Shown: piece after piece, positions 56,459-64,000 of the stretch
Layout: each line of letters begins with the position of its first letter
Numbering within the stretch: position 1 is the stretch's first letter
Source of the DNA: BOG-224 sp963783505
GTDB taxonomy: Bacteria; Acidobacteriota; Terriglobia; Bryobacterales; Bryobacteraceae
Length of the DNA stretch: 64,000 bases
Direction of reading: 5' to 3'
Assembly (NCBI GenBank): GCA_963783505.1
Contig: CAWAOP010000025.1
Coordinates: 372,001 to 436,000 of the forward strand
Position numbers and translations under genes: made by a program
Notes under the pieces: generated by a model
Told to the model about the DNA's origin: nothing
The model's database searches: none
What the model saw: the letters and a program-made list of their open reading frames with translations, nothing else

Positions 56459-56606
56459 GGAGCAGTAAGGAGTCAGAAGTCAGGAGACAGAAGGCGGAAT
56501 GCTCAAGGCCGAATACAGAAGGCTGAATACCGAATACGGAAGACGTAGCGCGACGAGATTTTCCTAACCCGGGCGAAATTCTGTCACTGGGGGAGAGACT
56601 CTCTAG

Positions 56607-56660
56607 CTTCTGACTCCTGACTTCTGGCTTCTGACTCCTGACTTCTGGCTCCTGACTCCT
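56607..56660. repeat. 21-bp tandem repeat
   Basis: Two exact copies of a 21-base unit (CTTCTGACTCCTGACTTCTG followed by G) and a partial third run from 56607 to 56660. Imperfect inverted versions (AGGAGTCAGAAGTCAGGAG) lie at 56467-56485, and a related set lies at 55540-55670. The element fills the gap between two convergent genes. Confidence 0.8.
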
Positions 56661-56662
56661 TC

Positions 56663-58906
56663 TCATCTCCCCGGCTGAAACTCCAGCACGCTCTTCGCAT
56701 CCACCTTGGTGAATTGCATGGGGAAGCTGCGTGCGTTGTACCACGCCTCCCATTCATCCCGGTAATGACTGGAGAGAATTTGCCCGGATTGGCCGAGGGT
56801 GATGTTCAACACCGAGCGGTCCCAGTCCGCCAGGTCCGCATCCATTCGCATGGATGGCGCGAGGCCGCGCGCGAATTGCTTGACGGTGCGGCCGGAGCCG
56901 CCGATCCCGAACGGCCCGAAATCGAAATACGGGCCGACGACCGGAAGCTGATGAATTACCGGATTGCGGATCGCGATTTTCGAATACGATCCGTATTCCC
57001 AGCGTTTGAAATCGGGGCCTTGAATGCGGCGGCCTTCTTCCACTGCGTCCGCGAGTGCGCGTAGCAGCGTGCCGTCGTAATCGGCGAACCAGCCCGGCGG
57101 GCGAGTGCGCAGCAGTTTCTCAATAGCGGCCGAGGCCAGCGCGCCCTCGTACCGGGCGCCATTGCCGGGCGATGCGCTTTCCGCCGCCGCGGTTCGAATA
57201 TATTGGTACGCCAGAGTGATCAGAAAAGGCGCGCCCTGGTTGCGATCCATCTGTCCGTTCCAGCGGCGAAGCATGTCGACGGCCGGGTCGAGTCCCGGAT
57301 TCTTCGCTCCCCGCCGATCGTAGGCGGCCACAATCGACTCGGCGAGGAACTGGTCGAACGCCGAGTAGACGTCGTTCTGGACCGAAAGCAGATCCTCGGC
57401 CCGCCAGTTCTTGCGCGAGCTCAAGCGGTCGCGGATCTGTTGCGCGCGGTAGGGCGGTCCGAAGCCGCCGTTCACGGGATATTTGTAATTCGCCGGGAAC
57501 ACATCCTGGTTGGCGCTGGCGATGATGCCGGAAGGCGGGTTATACGCGGATGGCAGCTCTTCGAACGGAATGAATCCATCCCAGTCGAATTGCCCCGAGG
57601 AGCCGTCTACCGGGACATCGCCGCGATAGCCGCGCCGCTTGGGCAGCTTGCCGGCGGCGTGCCACGCGATGTTGCCGTTCTGGTCGGCGTAGACGAAAGC
57701 CTGGCCGGGTCCCGGGTATCGCGCCAGCGCCGCGGTGAACTCGTCCCAGTTCCGGGCGCGGTCGATTTCAAGAAACGGATACTGGAACAGGCCTGCTTCC
57801 GCCGCCACCCAACGCAGGGTCATGCGGTTGTTTCCGTCGGAGGCGAACAGAGGGCCGTGGCGCGTGATCCACACAAGTTGCTCGACCGGCTGCTGGCCGC
57901 GCACCCGGACAATCTCCCGTTCGGGGCGCGCCTGCTCCACGTGACCTTCGAACGCGTATCGGCCAGTGCGTTCGTCGATCTTCTCGATGTAGAGATCCTG
58001 TACGTCGAATTCCAGGTTGGTAAGGCCCCACGCGATTTGGGAGTTGTGCCCCGCGATGATTCCAGGAAGGCCGGGAAGCGCCACTCCCGAAGCATCCAGA
58101 CCGGGGGCCTGAAGCCGCGTCATGTACCAGATTCCCGGAACGGTGTAGGCCAGATGAATGTCGTTGGAAACGAGCGGCTTGCCCGATGCCGTCCGGCTTC
58201 CGGAAATGGCCCACGCATTCGAGCCGGGCTGCGGTCCCATCCCCGTTCCCGCCGGAAACAGGAAGTCCACTTTTTGCTTGTCGCCCGCCGACATCATGGC
58301 CTGCTTGGTGAGTTCGTCTTTCCAGGTGTTGGTGAGGTCGCGATACATGTACAGGCAGACCAGTATCGAATCCACGACGCTCCACGGGCGCGGTTGATAG
58401 CCGAGGAGGGTGAACTCCAGGGGCAGATCGCTCATATGCGTCGCGATGTATTCGTTGACGCCGCGCGCATATGCTGCCATAGCCGCGCGGTCCGCGGGGG
58501 GAAGAGTGGCATAAGCGGCTTCGGCGATCCGCCGCATTCGCATGCGGCGGGTTTCGCGATCGCTCTCCACGAAGGAAGAACCGAACACCTCGGCCAGTTC
58601 GCCGGAAGCCGCGCGGCGCAGGCCATCCATCTGGAAAAGACGGTCTTGGGCCGTCACGTAGCCCTGAACGAACAGCGCGTCTTCAAGGTTCGCGGCGCGG
58701 ATGTGCGGCACGCCTCGCGCGTCAAACTCCACCCGGACGGCCGAACTGACCGGCGCCGCCAGCGATCCCGAGCGCCGCGGCAGCGGACGCCAGACATACC
58801 AGTAGACCAGTGCAAGCGCCGCCGCTAACGCCGCCATCACGGCGACGTTGAGGTAGCGTACGACGCGTCCAAGCGACCAATGGCTCATGAGAGAGGGCAA
58901 ATCCAA
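56663..58906 (-). CDS. Penicillin acylase family protein (Ntn hydrolase)
   Basis: 747-residue exported amidase precursor. The N-terminus has a membrane anchor or signal segment (VAVMAALAAALALVYWYVW). The alpha subunit contains GVPHIRAANLEDALFVQGYV. The autocleavage site and nucleophile Ser229 lie in GPQPGSNAWAISGSRT, followed by the beta subunit with LPGLPGIIAGHNSQIAWGLT. Members hydrolyse amide links in penicillins, acyl-homoserine lactones or other acyl amides; the natural substrate is not known. The gene appears complete. Confidence 0.9.
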   Translation of the reverse strand: MDLPSLMSHWSLGRVVRYLNVAVMAALAAALALVYWYVWRPLPRRSGSLAAPVSSAVRVEFDARGVPHIRAANLEDALFVQGYVTAQDRLFQMDGLRRAASGELAEVFGSSFVESDRETRRMRMRRIAEAAYATLPPADRAAMAAYARGVNEYIATHMSDLPLEFTLLGYQPRPWSVVDSILVCLYMYRDLTNTWKDELTKQAMMSAGDKQKVDFLFPAGTGMGPQPGSNAWAISGSRTASGKPLVSNDIHLAYTVPGIWYMTRLQAPGLDASGVALPGLPGIIAGHNSQIAWGLTNLEFDVQDLYIEKIDERTGRYAFEGHVEQARPEREIVRVRGQQPVEQLVWITRHGPLFASDGNNRMTLRWVAAEAGLFQYPFLEIDRARNWDEFTAALARYPGPGQAFVYADQNGNIAWHAAGKLPKRRGYRGDVPVDGSSGQFDWDGFIPFEELPSAYNPPSGIIASANQDVFPANYKYPVNGGFGPPYRAQQIRDRLSSRKNWRAEDLLSVQNDVYSAFDQFLAESIVAAYDRRGAKNPGLDPAVDMLRRWNGQMDRNQGAPFLITLAYQYIRTAAAESASPGNGARYEGALASAAIEKLLRTRPPGWFADYDGTLLRALADAVEEGRRIQGPDFKRWEYGSYSKIAIRNPVIHQLPVVGPYFDFGPFGIGGSGRTVKQFARGLAPSMRMDADLADWDRSVLNITLGQSGQILSSHYRDEWEAWYNARSFPMQFTKVDAKSVLEFQPGR

Positions 58907-59102
58907 TGATAACGGGCCTTCACGGCGTCGCGTGTAAAAAAGGGCGCGTGCCCGGGATACGTCGGGCCGCGCCCACAGTTTGCAACGGAGTTGGTTGTTA
59001 CCGGTTTGGACGTAGTTACACGGAATTCGTTAGCTGCCTCCTTTGGTTTTCGCGGGCTCGATCCGTCTGGTTGTTAAAATCTCAGTGCGGCATTACGAAT
59101 CC

Positions 59103-59690
59103 ATGAGACTCGCGATATTCGGCGGCACGTTCGATCCCATTCACGAGGCGCACCTCGCCATCGCCGGGGCCGCGGCGGACCGCTTCCAGTTGGAGCGCGT
59201 TCTATTCATCCCCGCCGGCCGGCCGCCCCACAAACTGAACGCCGCATGCGCGCCGTATGCGGATCGGGTACGCATGGCGGAATTGGCGTGCGCCGCCGAC
59301 CCCAGGTTCGAGGTTTCCCGCCTGGAAGAAGGTTCGGCGCGCAGCTACTCGATCGACACCATCGAAAAGGTGCGCGCGAAGCTCGACCCTTCGGTCAACT
59401 TGTACTTCGTGATCGGCGCCGATGCCTTCGCCGAAATTCGTACCTGGCGCCGCTGGGAGGATGTGGTGCGGGCCGCCACGTTTCTGGTGGCGAGCCGGCC
59501 GGGCGCCGATTTTGCCGTCCCGCCGGGCGCGAAGGTCGAGCGGATTGAAGGATTGAGTCTGGGGGCTTCGTCCTCGGCGATCCGCGCCGCGCTGGCCGCG
59601 GGGCAAGTTCCGGTTGGGGTCCCCGCTCCGGTTCTCGAACATATCCAGCGGCGGGCGCTGTACGCAGCTAGCGGCTCCGCAATAGGATAG
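59103..59690 (+). CDS. nadD: Nicotinate-nucleotide adenylyltransferase
   Basis: 195-residue enzyme that adenylates nicotinate mononucleotide in NAD synthesis. The nucleotidyl-transferase motif is IFGGTFDPIHEAHLAIA, then FIPAGRPPHK and the C-terminal SxxxSSAIRA-type LGASSSAIRAALAAG. Start 59103 is preferred to the upstream in-frame ATG at 59043. It pairs functionally with nadC at 24.9 kb. The next gene begins 4 bases downstream. Confidence 0.92.
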   Translation: MRLAIFGGTFDPIHEAHLAIAGAAADRFQLERVLFIPAGRPPHKLNAACAPYADRVRMAELACAADPRFEVSRLEEGSARSYSIDTIEKVRAKLDPSVNLYFVIGADAFAEIRTWRRWEDVVRAATFLVASRPGADFAVPPGAKVERIEGLSLGASSSAIRAALAAGQVPVGVPAPVLEHIQRRALYAASGSAIG

Positions 59691-59694
59691 GATC

Positions 59695-60546
59695 ATGTCT
59701 GGTATGAATCGCCGTACGTTTCTTGGCTGTTGCGCCGCCTCGGCGGCCGTTTCCTACGCCCGCTCGCTTACCACGGTAGGCGTGCAGCTTTACACGGTTC
59801 GCACGATCATCGGCAACGACGTTCCCGGCGTGCTGAGATCCATCGAGCAGATCGGTTACCGTGAAGTGGAGCTAACCACCACGGACCTGGACAAGGTCAC
59901 GGCGGCGCTGAAGCAAACTCAGCTCAAACCCGTGAGTCTGCATCTGGATTCGACGCTCTTCATCCGCCGTACCGATGGCATCCAGGCCGCCATCGACGAT
60001 GCGGCCAAGCGCGGTCTCCAATGGGTGGTCTGTCCCTACGTGGCCCCGCAGGACCGCGGCGGCGCCGATATGATGCGCAAGCTGGGCGACACGCTGAACA
60101 AGGCCGGCGAGGCCGCCAGAAGCGCCGGTCTGCGGCTTGCGTATCACAATCACGCCTTCGATTTCGCGCCGGCTCCGAACTCGGGCACGCTCCTGGATGC
60201 GTTGCTGGGCGCTTCCGATCCGAAACTGGTCAGCCTGGAGCTGGACATCATGTGGGTGCGCGTCGCCGGTCTGAATCCGGTTGACGTTCTCAAGAAATAT
60301 GGAAGCCGCGTTGCCATGATCCACCTCAAAAACGTCGCCGAAGGCACGGCCCAGCGCTTCGACGAGAACCTGCCGCCGGCCGCTTTCCGCGAGGTCGGAA
60401 ATGGAATGATCGACGTTCCGCCCGTTCTCGCCGCCGCGGCCGAAGCCGGCGTCCAGCATTATTTCGTCGAGCAGGATCAGACGCCCGGCGACCCGCTGGC
60501 GTCGCTGCGGAAGAGCTTCGAGTACTTGCAGAAGGCGAGTTATTGA
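59695..60546 (+). CDS. Tat-exported sugar phosphate isomerase/epimerase-like TIM barrel
   Basis: 283-residue protein of the xylose-isomerase-like AP-endonuclease 2 fold. The N-terminus NRRTFLGCCAASAAVS is a twin-arginine signal. The barrel has VGVQLYTVRTIIGNDVPGVL, GYREVELTTTD, RLAYHNHAFDF and LELDIMWVRVAGLNP, with the His, Glu and Asp metal ligands of the family, and HYFVEQDQTPGDPLASL near the end. It probably acts on an exported sugar or inositol; the substrate is unknown. It overlaps the Gfo/Idh/MocA functional theme but is not near that gene. Confidence 0.86.
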   Translation: MSGMNRRTFLGCCAASAAVSYARSLTTVGVQLYTVRTIIGNDVPGVLRSIEQIGYREVELTTTDLDKVTAALKQTQLKPVSLHLDSTLFIRRTDGIQAAIDDAAKRGLQWVVCPYVAPQDRGGADMMRKLGDTLNKAGEAARSAGLRLAYHNHAFDFAPAPNSGTLLDALLGASDPKLVSLELDIMWVRVAGLNPVDVLKKYGSRVAMIHLKNVAEGTAQRFDENLPPAAFREVGNGMIDVPPVLAAAAEAGVQHYFVEQDQTPGDPLASLRKSFEYLQKASY

Positions 60547-60598
60547 GCGGATCACGCTGCCGGGCAGCGCGTCCTAACCCCGGAGCCGCATCCGGCTG

Positions 60599-60948
60599 TT
60601 GCAAACTGAATTGGGGATTCCTGTGCGAGCCGATTCCGCAGCCCGATTCCGAACGCCGCACGCAACCGATCCGGAACTCGTTGAGATTGCGCGAAGGCTG
60701 GCCAGCGTTTACAGCCCGGAGCGCATCTATCTCTCTCTTTTGGGTCGGTGGCAAGAGGAGCGGCTGGTCCCAACAGCGACTACGACCTCTTAGTTCTGTT
60801 GCCGGATAATGCGCCGAAGACGAGCCGTTCCGAGGACCCCGGCTACCGGGCGTTGCGCGGAACGGTATACTCATCAAAACGGGGACAGCTGAATCTTTTC
60901 GAACCTGTGCCCCGCCGCACTACACTAGTGTCCGGCCCGCCGGAGTGA
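60599..60948 (+). pseudogene. MNT-type nucleotidyltransferase, broken
   Basis: The first frame reads DPELVEIARRLASVYSPERI, then stops. The second, beginning at about 60740, supplies GSVARGAAGPNSDYDLLVLL, the GSxxRG...DxDL active site. The change occurs at the run CTCTCTCT (about 60731-60738); loss of one CT unit would join the frames as IYLSFGSVARG. After GYRALRG the frame runs into unrelated repeat-like sequence and stops, so the 3' third is also missing. Such domains are often antitoxins or toxins beside HEPN genes; none is adjacent. Confidence 0.65.
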
Positions 60949-60975
60949 CGCTTCCGCGGTAACATTCAGGCTGGG

Positions 60976-61051
60976 CGAACGAAAAGGAACGAAAAGGAGA
61001 CAGTCCGTCCCCTTTTCATTCCTTTTCATTCCCTTTTCATTCTTTTCATTC
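60976..61051. repeat. Purine-rich inverted and tandem repeats
   Basis: GAACGAAAAGGAACGAAAAGG on the left faces CCTTTTCATTCCTTTTCATT on the right, and the right arm continues as tandem CCTTTTCATT units. A G(A)GACAGTCCGTCCCC turn lies between them. The stretch fills the gap before the small minus-strand gene. Confidence 0.7.
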
Positions 61052-61073
61052 GCACCATTTCGCGCGCCGGGAC

Positions 61074-61196
61074 TTACCGGAACAATTGTGGCGCGAACTC
61101 GTTCAGATAAGCGCGCCGGTTGATCTGCGCAAAGGCCGCCGCCACGACGAACATCGCGACCAGCGTGAGGATCGACATTTTGCGGTAAGACATCAT
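61074..61196 (-). CDS. Small exported or membrane protein (40 residues)
   Basis: The start at 61196 (MMSYRKMSILTLVAMFVVAA) follows a perfect AAGGAG ribosome site six bases upstream, which supports expression. The hydrophobic segment plus AFAQINRRAYLNEF looks like a signal peptide with a very short mature part, or a single-helix membrane protein. An AGTATAAAGG run lies just upstream. No family is recognised. Confidence 0.6.
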   Translation of the reverse strand: MMSYRKMSILTLVAMFVVAAAFAQINRRAYLNEFAPQLFR

Positions 61197-61372
61197 ATTC
61201 TCCTTTATACTCGCTGCGGCGAGAAACCGCCTACCGAGGAATCGGAGATTCTCCACTTGCCCCACAGTGATTGCCCGGGCTCGACTTTCAAGCCGGCCTC
61301 TCTTCTTCAGTTTCAGTATGGGTTCTCGATTTGCGGTGTTACTCTCGAATCATGCAATTTGGACTACGGCGT

Positions 61373-64000
61373 ATGAATGTACCCCAGCGGCGCGCACCAT
61401 GGGCTTTGCTGGTCGTGGCGGTCACGGCCGCCTTCGCGCAGCCTTCCCAGACGATCTCGCTCAATGGAACCTGGGATTTCGCGTTTGCCGCTGACGCCGC
61501 TGCGGCGGATCGCCTGGCCGGGTTCTACCGGAACGACTTCCTGGGCGGCGGCTTCCAACCTATACCGGTGCCCTCGAACTGGGCCCTTCAGGGATTCGAA
61601 GAACCCATCTACTCGCGGACCAGGCAGGGCGGCGAGGGTTTCTACACGCTTCACTTTCAGATTCCCGATGCTTGGAGGGGCAATCGAGTCCTACTTCATT
61701 TCGGCGGCGTTTGGGCTTCAGCCGAAGTCTGGCTGAACGCCGCGCCCCTGGGCCGCCACGACAGCGGTTTTACCGGGTTCGCCTACGATGTGACTCAAAA
61801 TCTCAAGCTCGGCGCCGATAACAAGCTGGCGGTGCGGGTCCGCCAGGTTACCAGGGATTCCGGGTTTGATACGAATGACGACTGGGCGCTGGGCGGCATC
61901 TACCGCGACGTGTGGCTGGAGGCCATGCCGGCGGCATATTATATCGACCGGGTCGAGACCGGCACTACGTTTGACGCTCAGTTCCGCGACGCCGATCTCA
62001 ACTTTCGCGTGCTGGTGGCTTCTGGCCGCGGACTTAGCGGCGCTCAGGCGGGTGGCGGGCGCGGCGGGGCAAACGCCGCTCCGGATCAAGGCTACGACCT
62101 GCGGGCGATCCTGACCGCGCCGGATGGGAAGGAAGTGCAACGGACCGTTCTGGGCATTCCGGCTCACCGCGGCACAGGGCGCGACACGCTCCTTACCATG
62201 CACGTGAGCGCGCCACAGCGCTGGACTGCCGAAACGCCCAGCCTGTACCGGCTCACCGTGGAACTGGCGCAGGGCGGGGCCGTCACCCACGCGCGGACGT
62301 CCGCCGTGGGTTTTCGCCAGATTTCGACGGCCGGCGGCGTGCTGCGTATCAACGGGCAGGCGGTGAAACTGCGCGGCGTGTGCCGCCACGACGAAAGTCC
62401 GGACGTGGGCCGCGCCACCCGCCGGGAAGACTGGCTCCAGGACCTGCGCCTGATGAAGGCCGCCAATATCAATATGGTCCGGACGTCCCACTATCCGCCG
62501 GCCGAGGGTTTCATCGAGCTCTGCGATGAGATGGGCATGTACGTACTCGACGAGATTCCCATGGGCCTCGGCGGCGGCTCCGGCGCGGATCCGTCCTTCA
62601 TCGGGGCCGGACTCTTACGCGCGCAGGAGACCATCGCGCGCGACCGCAATCACCCCTCGGTGATCGTGTGGGACATCGGCAATGAGAATCCATTTACGCT
62701 CACTCACCTGGCGGTCATCCGCTTTGTGAAGGGATCGGACCCCACGCGCCCCGTGCTGATGCCACAGCGAATTGACGAATTCCTCCCGCCGGAAGTGGAC
62801 ATCCTGGCGCCGCACTACCGCCCGCCTTCCGCTCTGGACCAGCTCGCGGCGCACTCCAGCCGCGTGGTCATCAGCACCGAGTACACGCACGCTTACGCGG
62901 AGGACGGGTTCGGCGGGTTGGCGGAATCCTGGCGCGCTCTGACGCAACATCCCAGCGGCGCGGGCGCGTCGATCTGGATGTGGCAGGATCAGGGTCTCAC
63001 CAGAACCCGCACGGGAGCCAACGGCCAGCCGGAGAAGTACATCCAGATTGTCACCGACGGCTGGGACGGCATCGTAAGGGCGGACCGCGCGCCGCAGAGG
63101 GATTACTGGGAAGCCCGGGCCGTGTATGCGCCGGTGGCCGTTCCCGAAGAGCCGGTTCATTTCTGGCCCGGCCAGGGGCAGGTGCGGGTCCCTGTCCGGA
63201 ACGATTACGACTTCACCGGGCTGTCCACGGTCGGGGTCCATTGGAGCCTTATGGCGGACGGCCACGAACTGGCCAAGGGAGAAGCCACGGTGAACGCCGC
63301 GCCCCACGCCATTGGATATCTGGCGCTGCCGGTGAATGCCATCAAGAGCGTCGCGCCGGGCGTCGCGTACTACGCGCATCTCGCGTTTCTCCGCGCGGAC
63401 GGCTCGGAGATCGTGCAGCGCGCCGTCGAATTGCAGGCGGACGGACCGGCGCCGGAACCGGCCCGATCCACGCAGTTCCCGGTGCGAGTGCGTAGCGCGA
63501 AGACCGTTTCAGTCACTGTCGGGCCCGCCTCCTATGAATTCGATCCGGCCTCCGCCGCGCTGATTTCGGCATCGGCTGGGCCCGACAAGATCGTCTCCGG
63601 CTCGCGCTTCACCATCTGGCGGCCGTTGGGGGATAACGACGTGCTGAACTTGCGCACGCCGCCCGCCGCCGTGGCGGACCTGAACAAGTATACGATGTCG
63701 GTGAAGAATTGGAAGGTGACCGAGGAAGCATCGGGCGTCCGCATCGACGCCGAGGCCGAGCACACGGTCAACGAGAAGAACTCGTTCACCGTGGCGTATA
63801 CCTACCGCGTGGGCCACGATGGCGTACTGCGCGTGGACTACACGGTAAAGCCGCGCGTGGAATTCGCGTGGCTGCCCGAGATCGGCGTGGAGCTCGGGAC
63901 GCCCGCTGGATTGGACAACCTGCGCTGGCTCGGATTGGGCCCGCTCGATGCCTATCCCAACGAGAGGACCGCTCCGATCCTCGGAGTTTACGCGGGACGG
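61373..64000 (+). CDS. Glycoside hydrolase family 2 beta-galactosidase-like protein (3' end outside window)
   Basis: 876 residues are visible and the frame is open at the window end. The N-terminal MNVPQRRAPWALLVVAVTAA followed by FAQ is a signal peptide. Sugar-binding domain 1 begins ISLNGTWDFAFA; GGIYRDVWLEA follows, then the immunoglobulin-like domain and the TIM barrel with NMVRTSHYPP. Catalytic residues are the acid/base Glu438 in WDIGNEN and the nucleophile Glu503 in VISTEYTHA. A Gly/Ala-rich insertion (GAQAGGGRGGANAAPDQ) interrupts the N-terminal region. The C-terminal part, including a Bgal small-chain-like domain, continues past 64000. Likely acts on exported plant-derived galactosides. 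Confidence 0.88.
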   Translation, partial: MNVPQRRAPWALLVVAVTAAFAQPSQTISLNGTWDFAFAADAAAADRLAGFYRNDFLGGGFQPIPVPSNWALQGFEEPIYSRTRQGGEGFYTLHFQIPDAWRGNRVLLHFGGVWASAEVWLNAAPLGRHDSGFTGFAYDVTQNLKLGADNKLAVRVRQVTRDSGFDTNDDWALGGIYRDVWLEAMPAAYYIDRVETGTTFDAQFRDADLNFRVLVASGRGLSGAQAGGGRGGANAAPDQGYDLRAILTAPDGKEVQRTVLGIPAHRGTGRDTLLTMHVSAPQRWTAETPSLYRLTVELAQGGAVTHARTSAVGFRQISTAGGVLRINGQAVKLRGVCRHDESPDVGRATRREDWLQDLRLMKAANINMVRTSHYPPAEGFIELCDEMGMYVLDEIPMGLGGGSGADPSFIGAGLLRAQETIARDRNHPSVIVWDIGNENPFTLTHLAVIRFVKGSDPTRPVLMPQRIDEFLPPEVDILAPHYRPPSALDQLAAHSSRVVISTEYTHAYAEDGFGGLAESWRALTQHPSGAGASIWMWQDQGLTRTRTGANGQPEKYIQIVTDGWDGIVRADRAPQRDYWEARAVYAPVAVPEEPVHFWPGQGQVRVPVRNDYDFTGLSTVGVHWSLMADGHELAKGEATVNAAPHAIGYLALPVNAIKSVAPGVAYYAHLAFLRADGSEIVQRAVELQADGPAPEPARSTQFPVRVRSAKTVSVTVGPASYEFDPASAALISASAGPDKIVSGSRFTIWRPLGDNDVLNLRTPPAAVADLNKYTMSVKNWKVTEEASGVRIDAEAEHTVNEKNSFTVAYTYRVGHDGVLRVDYTVKPRVEFAWLPEIGVELGTPAGLDNLRWLGLGPLDAYPNERTAPILGVYAGR

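Overview
The window is a high-GC bacterial chromosome segment, most likely from an acidobacterium of the Bryobacterales/Solibacter type. The reasons are a TIGR03435-family secreted protein, PadR regulators coupled to permease-like membrane proteins, Tat-exported aldo/keto reductases and sugar isomerases, a glucuronoyl esterase, a PEP-CTERM protein and several families of large palindromic intergenic repeats. The lineage is inferred from gene content; no rRNA gene is present. No tRNA, CRISPR array or intact transposase was found.

Layout. 0-4 kb: the end of a flagellar export operon (fliI, fliJ), then on the minus strand a TIGR03435 protein and a PadR/membrane-protein pair with a clear promoter-operator. 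4-10 kb: an Fe-S aldo/keto reductase, HemQ, a Gfo/Idh/MocA oxidoreductase, and a soluble MgtE-N/CBS protein coupled to an NRAMP-like transporter. 10.3-15.9 kb: a complete group 3d-type NAD-linked [NiFe] hydrogenase operon hoxEFUYH plus its protease hoxW. 16-21 kb (minus): Tat aldo/keto reductase, guaA, metK, O-methyltransferase. 21.2-22.1 kb: two adjacent toxin-antitoxin remnants (BrnT/BrnA and HicB/HicA). 22.2-28.4 kb: valS-nadC-birA-coaX and an unknown protein. 28.4-31.3 kb: an eroded mobile region with a RelE remnant, an integrase remnant and an ankyrin membrane protein. 31.3-38 kb: an MqnD-like protein, a hybrid histidine kinase, and a minus-strand run of molybdate-type ABC genes, thiE, a zinc-ribbon protein and a CoA-binding protein. 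38-47.5 kb: an M1 peptidase, then a one-carbon cluster (formate-THF ligase, cyclic-nucleotide-binding protein, MetF-MetV, methyl-THF methyltransferase), a CE15 glucuronoyl esterase and an SGNH hydrolase. 47.4-52.7 kb: accessory DNA punctuated by three copies of the SGNH hydrolase 3' end, holding secreted and Sel1 proteins and a PEP-CTERM protein. 53.2-64 kb: hypF, glutaminyl cyclase, penicillin acylase, nadD, a TIM-barrel isomerase, a broken nucleotidyltransferase and a GH2 beta-galactosidase running off the end.

Two themes stand out. HypF, which makes the CN ligands of [NiFe] sites, could serve the Hox hydrogenase although it lies about 38 kb away. Fhs, MetFV and the methyltransferase together form a folate methyl branch that could oxidise methyl groups to formate or run the other way.

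Quality caution: at least nine genes, including the normally essential guaA and valS, carry single-base frameshifts whose correction restores family-typical proteins. These look mainly like sequencing or assembly errors, so the broken genes here should not be read as true pseudogenes without checking.
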